From: JBEIHX01 sp040381075
Lineage (GTDB): Bacteria > Pseudomonadota > Alphaproteobacteria > Caulobacterales > Aquidulcibacteraceae
Direction of reading: 5' to 3'
Length of the DNA: 64,000 bases
Assembly (NCBI GenBank): GCA_040381075.1
Contig: JBEIHX010000005.1
Coordinates: 1 to 64,000 of the forward strand
The notes below the pieces were generated by a model that had not been told where the DNA came from, searched no databases, and was given only the letters and a program-made list of their open reading frames with translations. Position 1 is the first letter of the stretch. Each line of letters starts with the position of its first letter. Of the stretch, positions 17,431 through 26,273 are shown piece after piece. Position numbers and translations under genes: made by a program.

Positions 17431-18123
17431 ATGCCCGGCGATCTCATCACTTTGTCCAGAGTGTCCAAGAGCTATCGGCGGGGACGCGAGTCGATCGCCA
17501 TCTTCGACAACCTGTCGATGTCCATCCCGCAGGGCGACTTCGTGGCCATGATGGGCCCCTCCGGTTCCGGCAAGACGACGCTTCTCAACCTGATTGGCGG
17601 CACGGACCGCGCGGATGCGGGCGAGATCGTGTTTGACGGCGGGCGCATCGACACGCTCAGTGAGAGCCAGCTTGCAGCCTGGCGCGCGGCCAACGTCGGG
17701 TTTGTGTTCCAGTTCTATAATCTGATGCCGGTGCTAACGGCGGCTGAGAACGTCGAGCTGCCGCTGATGCTGACGGGACTTTCGCACAGGAAGCGGCGCC
17801 AGAATGTGGAGACCGCCCTGCGCATCGTCGAGCTCGCCGATCGCGCGCGCCACAAGCCCAAGGAGCTGTCTGGCGGCCAGCAGCAGCGTGTCGCGATCGC
17901 ACGCGCCATCGTGTCCGACCCGAAGCTGCTGCTGTGCGATGAGCCCACCGGAGACCTTGACCGCGCAACGGCGGATGAAATCCTTCGCATGCTGCAGTTG
18001 CTGAACCGCGAACTGGGCAAGACCATTGTCATGGTCACGCATGACCCCGAGGCGGCGAAGTACGCCCGTCGCACGCTGCATCTCGACAAGGGCCGCTTCG
18101 TCGAACAGGGCACGGGCTCATGA
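17431..18123 (+). CDS. ABC transporter ATP-binding protein (MacB/LolD type)
   Basis: The 230-aa ATPase couples hydrolysis to the two FtsX-like permeases that follow. From the chosen start, Walker A GPSGSGKTT is at 42-50, the Q-loop FQFYNLMP near 94, the signature LSGGQQQR at 146-153, Walker B LLLCDEPTGDLD at 166-177, and the H-loop THDPEAAKYA near 204. ATG at 17431 has GGAG 8 bases upstream and gives family length; ATGs at 17419 and 17425 are alternatives. It overlaps the next gene by 4 bases (ATGA). Confidence 0.93.
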   Translation: MPGDLITLSRVSKSYRRGRESIAIFDNLSMSIPQGDFVAMMGPSGSGKTTLLNLIGGTDRADAGEIVFDGGRIDTLSESQLAAWRAANVGFVFQFYNLMPVLTAAENVELPLMLTGLSHRKRRQNVETALRIVELADRARHKPKELSGGQQQRVAIARAIVSDPKLLLCDEPTGDLDRATADEILRMLQLLNRELGKTIVMVTHDPEAAKYARRTLHLDKGRFVEQGTGS

Positions 18124-19280
18124 CAGACCTTGATCTTGTCGCCCGCAACCTGTGGCGCAAGCCGCTGCGCACCATCCTTCTGATCATTTCCATTCTCGTC
18201 GCATTCCTGATCTTCACGATCCTCATCGGCTTCAATTTCGCCTATGAGCGCTCGCTTGACGAAAGTTCGCGGGCGAACCGGCTCGTTGTGAACAACAAGA
18301 TCAACTTTACCGAGTCCCTGCCTTACGCTTACTTCAACCGGATCGCGCGCGCGCCCGGCGTGACGGATGCAACCCACGCAAGCTGGTTTGGCGCCTTTTA
18401 TCAGGACCAGCGCACCAGCCGGTTTGTCGGTTTCGCCGTGGATCCGGAAAGTTATCTGCGCGTATACGCCGAGCAGATCCTCATGCCCGAGGAGCAGAAG
18501 CAAGCTTTCATCCGTGAGCGTACAGGCGTCATTGTCGGGCGCGACCTTGCCGAAAAGTACGGCTGGCGGATCGGCGATACGATCCCCATCAGCTCCAACA
18601 TATTCTCCCAGCGCGATGGCAGCCGGGCCTGGGACATGAAGGTGGTCGGCATCTTCAGCGGGGCCCGGCCGTCCGACAGCACCACGGCGCTGTACTTCCA
18701 ATACGCATACTACAACGAGACGATCACCTTCGGGCGCGACCAGATCGGCTCAGTGTCCTTACTCACCACCGGGCCCGAAGCCAATGATGCAACGGCCCGG
18801 GCTATTGACGCGCAATTCGCCAACTCCTCGGCCGAGACCGCGACCGTCGACGAAAAGACGTTCAGCCGATCGTTCCTGCAGCAGGCGGGTGACATCAACT
18901 TCATCATCACCCTGGTGGTGAGCGCCGCCTTCGCTGCGATCTTGATGATCGTCGGCAACACGATGGTCACGGCCATCCGGGAGCGAACGAATGAAATCGG
19001 GGTGCTCAAGACGATCGGCTTCTCAAGCCCGCGTGTTCTGCGAATGGTGCTGGGGGAGTCCGTTCTGCTCTCGCTGATCGGCGCCGGGGCGGGTGTCGTT
19101 CTGGGCGGTCTCGCGCTGAAGGCGCTGGAAAGCCAGGCGCCCTTCGGGGCGCTCGACCTGGAGCCTGTCGTGGTGGCGATGGCGTTCGCCATCGCTGTCC
19201 TGCTTGGTCTTCTGACGGGGCTCATTCCCGCCGTGTCGGCGCTGCGGATGAGCATCATTGAGGCGCTGTCGCGGCGCTGA
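18120..19280 (+). CDS. ABC transporter permease, FtsX/MacB type (first)
   Basis: A 386-aa permease: one N-terminal transmembrane helix (about 20-42), a periplasmic MacB_PCD domain (about 45-250) and a C-terminal block of three helices of the FtsX fold, beginning FIITLVVSAAFAAILMIVGN and followed by the RERTNEIGVLKTIGFSSPRV coupling segment. It ends ALRMSIIEALSRR, the usual end of this family. Its start overlaps the ATPase stop, indicating translational coupling. With the second permease it forms a heterodimeric pump, likely exporting a lipid, peptide or drug; the substrate is not indicated. Confidence 0.92.
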   Translation: MTDLDLVARNLWRKPLRTILLIISILVAFLIFTILIGFNFAYERSLDESSRANRLVVNNKINFTESLPYAYFNRIARAPGVTDATHASWFGAFYQDQRTSRFVGFAVDPESYLRVYAEQILMPEEQKQAFIRERTGVIVGRDLAEKYGWRIGDTIPISSNIFSQRDGSRAWDMKVVGIFSGARPSDSTTALYFQYAYYNETITFGRDQIGSVSLLTTGPEANDATARAIDAQFANSSAETATVDEKTFSRSFLQQAGDINFIITLVVSAAFAAILMIVGNTMVTAIRERTNEIGVLKTIGFSSPRVLRMVLGESVLLSLIGAGAGVVLGGLALKALESQAPFGALDLEPVVVAMAFAIAVLLGLLTGLIPAVSALRMSIIEALSRR

Positions 19281-19299
19281 TCGGCAAACGGGGGAAGAC

Positions 19300-20490
19300 A
19301 TGGCCGCCATCCTCAGACAGACCGGCGCAGTGATCGCGATGAACGTGCGCTCGATCCCGCAGCGCCTGTGGATGTCGATTGCAACCATGGTGGCCATCGC
19401 GCTCGTGGTCGCGGTGCTTCTAGGTTTTCTCGCCCTCGCCAACGGCTTTCGCCAGACGCTGGCCGGCTCCGGGTCCGATGACGTCGCGGTGGTGCTGCGC
19501 AAGGGCTCAAATTCAGAACTGAACTCCGTCATGGTGCGCGATCAGATCCGCCTGCTCGGCGCCGCGCCGGGCATCGCGCTGGGCGCCGACGGCAAGCAGA
19601 TCATCTCGAGCGAACTCTTTGTCATCGTCGACGGCGTCAAGCGCTCCACCGGCTCGAAGGCCAACATGCCGCTGCGCGGCCTGGGCGCGCCGGGGCTGAC
19701 CGTGCGCAGGCAGGCGCGCATCCGCGAGGGGCGGATGTTCTCGCCAGGCACCAACGAGATCGTGGTCGGCGCCGGACTGCTGCGCGAGTTCTCCGGTTTC
19801 GAACTCGGCAAGACGATCCGGTTCGGTACGAGCACGTGGCGGGTCGTCGGCGTCTTCGAGGCCCCCGGGACGGTGTTTGAATCAGAGCTCTGGGCCGACG
19901 CCGCGGTCGTCCAGAGCCTGTTCAATCGCGGCGTCTCCTACCAGACGGTGCGCGTACAGCTCACCGGGCCGGACGCCATGCCGGCGTTCCTCGACTTCGT
20001 GGCGCGCGATCCGAGACTTCAGGGCCTCGAAGCGACCTCGGAGAGCGGCTACTACCAGGCCCAGTCAGAGCGGTCAGGCTTCCTCATCCGGTTCATCGGA
20101 TGGCCGCTCGGCGTCATGATGGCGATCGGCGCCCTCGCCGGGGCCCTCAACACCATGTACAGCTCCGTGTCCAGCCGATCAGCCGAGATTGCAACGCTGC
20201 GCATCATCGGTTTTTCCGGCTTCTCCGCCTTCATGGGGACAATGGCCGAATCGCTGGTGCTGTCCGCGCTCGGGGCGCTGCTGGGCGTCGCGATCGTCGC
20301 CATTTTTTTCAACGGCATGTCCGCCTCGACCCTGGGGGCCGGCTTCACCCAGGTGGCGTTCCGGGTGGAGCTCGGCCCGCAGATTTTGCTGCAGGCGGTC
20401 ATCGTGGCGCTGCTGATCGGCTTTATCGGCGGGGTGTTCCCGGGGTGGCGCGCCGCGCGTCAGAAGCCGCTGGCGGCCCTGTCTGCCTGA
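19300..20490 (+). CDS. ABC transporter permease, FtsX/MacB type (second)
   Basis: A 396-aa permease starting at the ATG at 19300 behind GGGGGAAG. Its topology matches the first permease: N-terminal helix (IATMVAIALVVAVLLGFLAL), periplasmic domain (about 45-265) and three C-terminal helices, with SSVSSRSAEIATLRIIGFSG as the cytoplasmic coupling loop and WRAARQKPLAALSA as terminal segment. It lies 19 bases after the first permease and is last in the operon. It converges with the dehydrogenase gene (18-base gap). Confidence 0.92.
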   Translation: MAAILRQTGAVIAMNVRSIPQRLWMSIATMVAIALVVAVLLGFLALANGFRQTLAGSGSDDVAVVLRKGSNSELNSVMVRDQIRLLGAAPGIALGADGKQIISSELFVIVDGVKRSTGSKANMPLRGLGAPGLTVRRQARIREGRMFSPGTNEIVVGAGLLREFSGFELGKTIRFGTSTWRVVGVFEAPGTVFESELWADAAVVQSLFNRGVSYQTVRVQLTGPDAMPAFLDFVARDPRLQGLEATSESGYYQAQSERSGFLIRFIGWPLGVMMAIGALAGALNTMYSSVSSRSAEIATLRIIGFSGFSAFMGTMAESLVLSALGALLGVAIVAIFFNGMSASTLGAGFTQVAFRVELGPQILLQAVIVALLIGFIGGVFPGWRAARQKPLAALSA

Positions 20491-20507
20491 CGCGCCAGCC
20501 GGGTGCG

Positions 20508-21521
20508 TCAGAATGCAATGACGATCTTGCCGAAGTGGGCGCCATCGCGCATCGCGGCGAGCGCCGCCTGGGCGTCAGCGAGCGGAAACACCTTGTCCAC
20601 AACCGGACTGATCCGGTGGAGCGCCAGCGCCCGGCACATGTCTTCGAAGTTTTCGCGGCTGCCGACAGCCAGGCCCTGAAGCCGGGCCCCGCTCCAGATG
20701 AGCATGGGGATCGCAATCGGCTCGGCCGGACCCGACAGGACGCCGATGATCGGGATATGGCCTCCCTGGCGAATGGCCTTGAGGCTCTCGCTCAGGGTTT
20801 TCGCCCCGCCCACTTCAACCACCACGTCCGCGCCGCGACCGCCCGTGATCCTGCGCACCTGCGTGCTCCAATCGGGGTGGGACCTGTAGTTGATGACATG
20901 ATCGGCCCCAAGCGCCTTGGCCCGCGCGAGTTTCTCGTCCGAAGATGACGTGATGATCGTCTCGCAGCCGGTCGCCTTGGCGAATTGCAGCGCAAAGATC
21001 GACACCCCGCCCGTTCCCTGCAGCACCACCACGTCGCCGGGCTTGACATCACCGTCCACGAACAGGGCGCGCCACGCGGTCAGCGCCGCGCATGGCAAGG
21101 TCGCAGCCTGGTGGTCGCTCAGATGGTCAGGAACCTTGGCCACGCCCTTTTCACCGATCAGCATCAGTTCCTGGCCGCAGCCGTCGCGCGGTCCCCCAAG
21201 CGCCCCGGCGAGTTTTTCCGGGGTGGCGGGTCCGGAGAGCCAGGTGTCGGAAAAGAACAGGCTTGCGACCCGGTCGCCGGGCGTCAGGCTGGTCACGCCA
21301 GGTCCCACGGCCTCCACCACGCCGCACCCGTCCGAGAAAGGAACAAGCGGTAGGGCGTAGGCGCCGCCATACAGTCCGGTGACCGTGAGCAGGTCGCGGA
21401 AATTGAGCGACACGGCGCGCATCCGCACCACCACCTGGCCATGGCCGGGCGAGGGGTCCGGTCGCTCGGCGAGCTTGAGATTTTCAATGCCGTAGGATCC
21501 CTGGATCTCCAACGCGCGCAT
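20508..21521 (-). CDS. zinc-independent medium-chain alcohol dehydrogenase/quinone reductase-like
   Basis: A 337-aa NAD(P)-dependent oxidoreductase of the MDR superfamily. The N-terminal GroES-like domain has the VSLNFRDLLTVTGLY segment, typical of quinone-oxidoreductase-like MDRs that lack the catalytic zinc Cys/His. The nucleotide-binding motif is VLQGTGGVSIFALQFAKATG, followed by SSSDEKLARAKALGADHVIN and GADVVVEVGG. The ATG at 21521 has a perfect AGGAGG five bases upstream; an in-frame start five codons earlier falls on that site. It is monocistronic and converges on the ABC operon. Substrate unknown. Confidence 0.88.
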   Translation of the reverse strand: MRALEIQGSYGIENLKLAERPDPSPGHGQVVVRMRAVSLNFRDLLTVTGLYGGAYALPLVPFSDGCGVVEAVGPGVTSLTPGDRVASLFFSDTWLSGPATPEKLAGALGGPRDGCGQELMLIGEKGVAKVPDHLSDHQAATLPCAALTAWRALFVDGDVKPGDVVVLQGTGGVSIFALQFAKATGCETIITSSSDEKLARAKALGADHVINYRSHPDWSTQVRRITGGRGADVVVEVGGAKTLSESLKAIRQGGHIPIIGVLSGPAEPIAIPMLIWSGARLQGLAVGSRENFEDMCRALALHRISPVVDKVFPLADAQAALAAMRDGAHFGKIVIAF

Positions 21522-21642
21522 GTGTGCCTCCTGCAATGATGTGCGGTGTGTGAAGGGACAGTGTCGCGCTCATCGCAATCGTCAACAGTCTTGTCAGGCC
21601 GCAGCCGTCATTCTGGTCCAATCGGTTCTCGGGTCCTTGTGT

Positions 21643-22434
21643 ATGCTCGCCCAGCGCGGTCCGCCGCCCACGATCCTCCTCGCCGGGTTCGCGCCCTCAG
21701 CAGACGCCCCGGACGATCCAAGCGCTGCGTTGGCCGTGGCGCTGGCGCGTGACAAACCAGGGGGGGCGACATGCGTCGCGGCGATCCTGCCGGCGCTGTG
21801 GTGCGGGGCGCAGCAGGCGCTTGATGAGGCCATCGCCCGGGAGCGTCCGGACGCGGTGGTGATGTTGGGCTTCTGCGACGCGGCCGCGGGCTTCCACGTC
21901 GAGACCTGTGCGCACAATCGCGCCTGTCCCGACGAGCGGGACTGGACCGGGCGATGCTGGCCGGGCCTGCGCCTGGCGCCGGGCGGCCCGCAGTGGCTGC
22001 GCGTTCCTCTGGCTGAGACCCTGCATGCGGGCCTGAGGGCGGTGACGCCGCTGGTCACAGTGGCCGATGGAGGCGCCAGCGATGTGCGCAACGGCGCGCT
22101 GTGGTCTGCGCTCTACCGCGCCAGCGCCCCGCCGGTGGGATACATTGCTGTCCCGCGGGCGGCCGACAGCCTCGCCGCCGCCGGCGCCCCGTGCGCAACG
22201 ACGCTGACACGCTCAGGCATCCTGCACGCCGTCCGCCACGCGCTCGCGTGTCTTGCCGCACAAACCGGCGCGCCATCCTCCAGTTCGCTTGCCTCCCATT
22301 CGATTGCCTCCCATTCGATTGCCTCCCGTTCGCCGGCCTCCAGCCCCGCGCCCTCCAACGCCAATGGCGTCAGTGCTCTGGCCCGGATGCGGGCCGAGAC
22401 GTCAGAGCCGGCGCGCGTCGGCGCAACAGCGTGA
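21643..22434 (+). CDS. pyroglutamyl-peptidase-I-fold protein lacking catalytic Cys and His
   Basis: The protein (about 263 aa) follows the C15 pyroglutamyl peptidase pattern: ILLAGFAPSADAPDDPS for the usual GFEPFGxxxxNPS opening, LPALWCGAQQALDEAIARER for the LPVxF helix, then DAVVMLGF. FHVETCAHN aligns with the catalytic-Glu region and keeps Glu. The nucleophile motif AGxxxCN reads GGASDVRN, with Arg at the Cys, and GxIHVP reads GYIAVP, with Ala at the His. Both remaining catalytic positions therefore look lost. The C-terminus has a Ser/Ala-rich tail from a 15-base array. The start is uncertain (ATG at 21643; frame open to 21520). Its last 65 bases overlap the convergent MFS gene. Confidence 0.6.
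   Translation: MLAQRGPPPTILLAGFAPSADAPDDPSAALAVALARDKPGGATCVAAILPALWCGAQQALDEAIARERPDAVVMLGFCDAAAGFHVETCAHNRACPDERDWTGRCWPGLRLAPGGPQWLRVPLAETLHAGLRAVTPLVTVADGGASDVRNGALWSALYRASAPPVGYIAVPRAADSLAAAGAPCATTLTRSGILHAVRHALACLAAQTGAPSSSSLASHSIASHSIASRSPASSPAPSNANGVSALARMRAETSEPARVGATA
22282..22341. repeat. 15-base repeat encoding Ser/Ala tail, four copies
   Basis: Units of cattcgattgcctcc, two perfect and two flanking variants (agttcgcttgcctcc, cgttcgccggcctcc). In the + strand gene they encode repeats of His-Ser-Ile-Ala-Ser. The period preserves frame, in contrast to many of the intergenic arrays. Confidence 0.9.
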
Positions 22435-23587
22435 CGCAGGCCGGCAATCCGAGCGCCGCCATCAGCGCCATCGACGCATAGCCGGCGGCGCCGAAGGCCT
22501 CGTAGAGACCGCCGGATGCGATCTGCGCCAGCCCCATCGCCGTACCCCCGGCCGCAATGGCGGCATAGAGCGCCTGCGCCGTGCCGGCCTGCGATTCCGG
22601 GGCGGTGTCGTGCAGGATCCGCATCGCGCCGACATGGGCGGCGGCGAATGTCAGCGCGTGCAGCGCCTGCAGCGGCCAGAGCATGGCGACCGACGGCGCC
22701 AAGGCCATGGCGCCCCATCGCACCACTGCGCCCACGCAGCCGATCAGGATGAGACGCTCCGGCCCGAGGCGGGCAAGCCAGACCCGCGATGTTGCAAGAA
22801 AGCCGATCTCAGCCAAAACCCCGAAGGCCCACAGGTAGCCGATCAGGTCGGCCGGCACGCCCTGGTCGCGCCAGACGATGCTGCCAAAGCCGTAGTAAAA
22901 CGCATGCGCCGACTGGACTGCGCAGGTGGCGATCAACAGGCTGGTCATGGTTGGATGGCGCAGCAGCGTGACCGCCTCGCGCAGGCGCTGGCGCACGCCG
23001 ACCCTTGGGGCGTCCGCGCCAGGCGATCGATCCGGCTGCAGCCACAGCGCGGCAAGGAATGTTGCAAGAAGCCCCGCCTGCGCCCAATGGAGCGCGGCCT
23101 CAGGACCAAAGACGCGCACGAGATAACCGCCCACAATGTTGCCGAGGATAAACGTGAGCGAGGTGACGGAGCGCGCAACGCCATAGTCAACGCCGTCGTC
23201 GCGCGCGGCGCGCAACATTGCGCTTTCGAGCAGCGGCCCCACCGCCTGGACGAAGACATAGAGAATGAACCCCATGATCGCGAGCGCGGCGAAACCCGTC
23301 ACAGTCCCGAACAGCAGATAGAGAAGCGCGGACACGCCCGCGAGGATCTGCACCGGATGACGCCGGTCACGCACTGCGTCCGCCCAGGCGGCGATCGGCG
23401 GTCCGTGCAGCACGCGCAGCAGCACCGCGCCGGATGTGACGATCGCAACCTCAGGACCGCTCAGGGAGTGGTGTTCCTTGAGCCACACCGGCAGGAACGG
23501 CATGGCGGCGCCGGCTGCGCCCGTCATGCAGGACATGGCGAGCGTGACGCGCCAGACAGCAGGAATGGCGCGTCGTGCCCGGGTCAT
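22370..23587 (-). CDS. MFS transporter (MFS_1-like/phenylpropionate permease family)
   Basis: A 405-aa inner-membrane protein with about 12 predicted helices. The first helix carries MSCMTGAAGAAMPFLPVWLK and the loop after helix 2 reads GPPIAAWADAVRDRRHPVQI, the MFS loop 2-3 motif. The shape resembles the HcaT/LacY-related MFS_1-like family; the substrate cannot be read. It is last in a four-gene minus-strand operon (26273 to 22370), 8 bases after the 152-aa gene. Its 3' end overlaps the pyroglutamyl-peptidase-like gene by 65 bases on the opposite strand. Confidence 0.85.
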   Translation of the reverse strand: MTRARRAIPAVWRVTLAMSCMTGAAGAAMPFLPVWLKEHHSLSGPEVAIVTSGAVLLRVLHGPPIAAWADAVRDRRHPVQILAGVSALLYLLFGTVTGFAALAIMGFILYVFVQAVGPLLESAMLRAARDDGVDYGVARSVTSLTFILGNIVGGYLVRVFGPEAALHWAQAGLLATFLAALWLQPDRSPGADAPRVGVRQRLREAVTLLRHPTMTSLLIATCAVQSAHAFYYGFGSIVWRDQGVPADLIGYLWAFGVLAEIGFLATSRVWLARLGPERLILIGCVGAVVRWGAMALAPSVAMLWPLQALHALTFAAAHVGAMRILHDTAPESQAGTAQALYAAIAAGGTAMGLAQIASGGLYEAFGAAGYASMALMAALGLPACVTLLRRRAPALTSRPASGPEH

Positions 23588-23595
23588 CGGGCCTT

Positions 23596-24054
23596 TTAGC
23601 CGGACGCCTGCGGCATGGCGAGCGCCCGGCGTGCGGTGGAGTCGCGCAGATGCCCGAGAATGGCCCGCTCGATGGCGCGCGCCTGCGGCCCGTCCTGCGT
23701 TTCAACATAGGCATGCAGCTCAATGAGCCGCGCGTCGTGATCACATTTGCGCCCCGTGAGCGCGCTCAGCCGCAATGAGCCCTGGGGTTCCTCGGCTGCA
23801 GCGCGCAGCGCGTCGGCGAAGGCGCGATCGCGCGGCGCGACGAAGGGAGCAGCGGACGCGAAGATCGCCTGCATCTCGCGTATGTCCGTCGCCAGGTTCT
23901 CCCCTGCCCGGTCGATATCCTGACCGGCGAACATCAGGAGAAAGGCGATCGCCCCGACGTCGCCCTGGGCGTAGGGCGCGCCGACATGCGGCGCGACCTC
24001 CGCAAGCAGGCGTTGGGCGCACAGCAGCAGAATATGATCGACGCCTGGACGCAT
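23596..24054 (-). CDS. conserved-looking 152-aa protein of unknown function
   Basis: A mostly helical soluble protein without signal peptide. It begins MRPGVDHILLLCAQRLLAEV, has a hydrophobic segment AIAFLLMFAGQDIDRAGENL, and a C-terminal LIELHAYVETQDGPQARAIE. I recognise no family. It starts 4 bases after the phosphotransferase stop and ends 8 bases before the MFS start, so it is part of the operon. Its size and composition suggest a partner protein of the preceding kinase-like enzyme; that is inference. Confidence 0.6.
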   Translation of the reverse strand: MRPGVDHILLLCAQRLLAEVAPHVGAPYAQGDVGAIAFLLMFAGQDIDRAGENLATDIREMQAIFASAAPFVAPRDRAFADALRAAAEEPQGSLRLSALTGRKCDHDARLIELHAYVETQDGPQARAIERAILGHLRDSTARRALAMPQASG

Positions 24055-24058
24055 CAGT

Positions 24059-25093
24059 TCATGCCCCTGCTTCAGCCGCGAGCCGTGCGGCGATCAGCCG
24101 GTTGTGCTCCACCTGACAATACCATCCGGAAAACGCGAGCACAGGGTCGACGTTCTTTCCGTCCGCAAAGGAGCGCGCTGCAGAAATCCAGATCGCAAGC
24201 CCCTTGAGATGCGCGAACATCTCCCACCAGGCGAGCGCGTCACGATCGACAGTGCGGCCCGACTCCTCCTCCCACAGATGGATAGCCTGGTCGCGCGCCA
24301 GGAGGCCGGCTGCAAGATCGGGCCGCCCATTGCACCACAGCGGGTCCATCGACCAGGCAAGATCCTCAAGCGGGTCGCCGATATGGGCCATCTCCCAGTC
24401 GAGCACGCCCAGGATGCGCCCCGCCCCGTCATGCAGGAAATTTCCGCTGCGATAATCGCCGTGCACGATGGCGAGGCGCGACGGGGGTGGCGGGGGACGC
24501 CTGCGCAACGCCCGGATCGCGGCGCGCGCAACCGGCTGCGGCTCCAGCGCGTCGGTGTCGATCACCCTCTCCCAGTGATCGAGTTCGCGCGCCCAGCATG
24601 TGTGCAGACCGGGGACGTCCACGATGCGCGCGAGGGGGGTCCCTGCCGGATCCAGGCGGGCGATGCGACCGAGATGGGCAAAGAACGCACGGCCAATGGC
24701 CTCCGCGTGGGGCGCATAAGCGTCTTTGGCGAATGGACTGCTCGCAGCACCCCCGTCGATCCGCTCCATGATGAAGAAGGGGCGGCCCAGGACAGACGGA
24801 TCCGTCACCAGCGCCACGGCGCGCGGCACAGGAATGCCGGCGGCTCCGACAGATTGATAGGCGGCGAATTCGAGAGCGCGCTCCGTGTCGATGAGGGTGT
24901 CCACGGGGTCGCGTCGCAGGATCAGACCGCGCCGGTGGGGCGCGCCGCCGGACAGGAAGACCGCGTCGAATGCATAGGTTTCGCGCGACGCCCCGCCATG
25001 GATCCGTCTCGCGCTCTCGATCGTGACGCCGCCCTCAGCTTCCAGCAGATCGGCCAGATAGCGTGCGAGGGGCGCTGCGAGGCTGTCATCCAT
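24059..25093 (-). CDS. phosphotransferase family protein (APH/ACAD10-like kinase fold)
   Basis: A 344-aa kinase-like enzyme of the APH family. The Brenner-type catalytic loop HGDYRSGNFL and metal-binding DWEMAHIGDPLEDLAW are both intact, so catalysis is likely. The N-terminal lobe has RIHGGASRETYAFD and a Lys/Arg-rich RGLILRRDP strand. This subfamily (as in human ACAD10/11) phosphorylates hydroxyacyl or other small-molecule hydroxyls before dehydration, rather than antibiotics. The ATG at 25093 is chosen; the frame is open to 25192 but that part is not conserved-looking. It lies 67 bases after the lipocalin-like gene in the same operon. Confidence 0.85.
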   Translation of the reverse strand: MDDSLAAPLARYLADLLEAEGGVTIESARRIHGGASRETYAFDAVFLSGGAPHRRGLILRRDPVDTLIDTERALEFAAYQSVGAAGIPVPRAVALVTDPSVLGRPFFIMERIDGGAASSPFAKDAYAPHAEAIGRAFFAHLGRIARLDPAGTPLARIVDVPGLHTCWARELDHWERVIDTDALEPQPVARAAIRALRRRPPPPPSRLAIVHGDYRSGNFLHDGAGRILGVLDWEMAHIGDPLEDLAWSMDPLWCNGRPDLAAGLLARDQAIHLWEEESGRTVDRDALAWWEMFAHLKGLAIWISAARSFADGKNVDPVLAFSGWYCQVEHNRLIAARLAAEAGA

Positions 25094-25160
25094 GGTGGCG
25101 TTCACTTTGGGGGTCCGTGGGGAGTTCCGTGGCAAGTTCCGTAGGGCGTCATATGAAATC

Positions 25161-26273
25161 TCACGCCAGCGCCGCGCCGTCGAGGATGTCACGAAATCCG
25201 GAAGGCTCGTGCGGTCCGATCAGCAACTGCTCCAGAATCCCCAGACCCGAAAACACGGCGCCGTCGACATCGGTGTAGGCCACTTTGGAAATGGCCTGAA
25301 CATGCAGGTTTGCAAGGCTGTTCCAGGCCTGATCGCCGAGCTGGATATCCTCCCGCTCCACGCGCAGCTCCCCATGCAGCCTGCCATGGCCCCAGTCAGG
25401 ATGGCCGTAGCCGATCCCCTTCATCTGAAACAGCGCGAAGGGCTCATAGGCGACAGCGGCCTGCGCGCCACCGGCGTCTGTCAGTGTGACGATCGCCTTC
25501 TGTATGCGCCGCGTGCCCGGCGCGTAGCGTGCGGCGCAGCGGGTCTGTTCGATGTGGCGCAACTGGCCTGCCTGCGCCCCATCCGGCGCGATCACGGCGC
25601 GGGTGTTCCAGGCGCGTCCGGCGGCGTCGTCATTGGTGTGCCAGAACAGGCTCATGGCCGCAAGATTGGAGGGCCCCCACAGCCAGTAGAACTGGGGGGC
25701 GCGTGCGGCGGGATTGGCCTGTGGATCGGGCGCTCCGATCGGGCGCACCCCCCAGGAGCGATCCCGCACGCCGATCGCGCCGGGTCCGTAGTCGATGCGC
25801 GCGCCGTCGACCTCAATATGGCCGCGCCATCGCCCGGTCTGGGTCATACGGGTGACGTCCATGACGGTGCGCGCGCCCTGGCGCAGGGTGAACCGCGGTT
25901 CCTGCACGGGAAACACCCGGCCCTCGAAGGTGAGATCGGCGCTGAGGCCCTCGGTCGGGGCGAGGACCACGCGCAGTTTCTGCAACGGCTCCAGGACCTC
26001 GATGCTGATCGGCCCGACGCTCAGCGCCATCCGCTCCATGTGCAGGATGCGCGAGGCGTGGACGCAATGCTGCACGCCGCCACGGATCACCGACACATGC
26101 GCGTCTGCGACATCGAGATGGGGATAGACGCCGAAGGCGATGGCGAAATACCCCTCCCCGTCGGGCAGCGAACCGCTGAAGAAGTACCGGTCATAGAAAT
26201 TTCGATCCGTCCCGGAAAAGGCAATCGGCTCGGGCGTCTGGTGGATGGGATAGTCATCACCCCTGGTGAGCAT
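25161..26273 (-). CDS. lipocalin/hydroxyneurosporene-synthase-like protein (DUF7064/7065 type)
   Basis: A 370-aa protein beginning with NFYDRYFFSGSLPDGEGYFA and rich in beta-strand pattern. Later blocks include IDYGPGAIGVRDRSWGVRPI and FYWLWGPSNLAAMSLFWHTN, which I associate with a group of uncharacterised AttH/CrtC-like lipocalin-duplication proteins in sphingomonads and mycobacteria. There is no signal peptide. It is first gene of the operon continuing with phosphotransferase, 152-aa protein and MFS. Its partners suggest breakdown or modification of a hydrophobic compound, but no reaction can be assigned. Confidence 0.6.
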   Translation of the reverse strand: MLTRGDDYPIHQTPEPIAFSGTDRNFYDRYFFSGSLPDGEGYFAIAFGVYPHLDVADAHVSVIRGGVQHCVHASRILHMERMALSVGPISIEVLEPLQKLRVVLAPTEGLSADLTFEGRVFPVQEPRFTLRQGARTVMDVTRMTQTGRWRGHIEVDGARIDYGPGAIGVRDRSWGVRPIGAPDPQANPAARAPQFYWLWGPSNLAAMSLFWHTNDDAAGRAWNTRAVIAPDGAQAGQLRHIEQTRCAARYAPGTRRIQKAIVTLTDAGGAQAAVAYEPFALFQMKGIGYGHPDWGHGRLHGELRVEREDIQLGDQAWNSLANLHVQAISKVAYTDVDGAVFSGLGILEQLLIGPHEPSGFRDILDGAALA

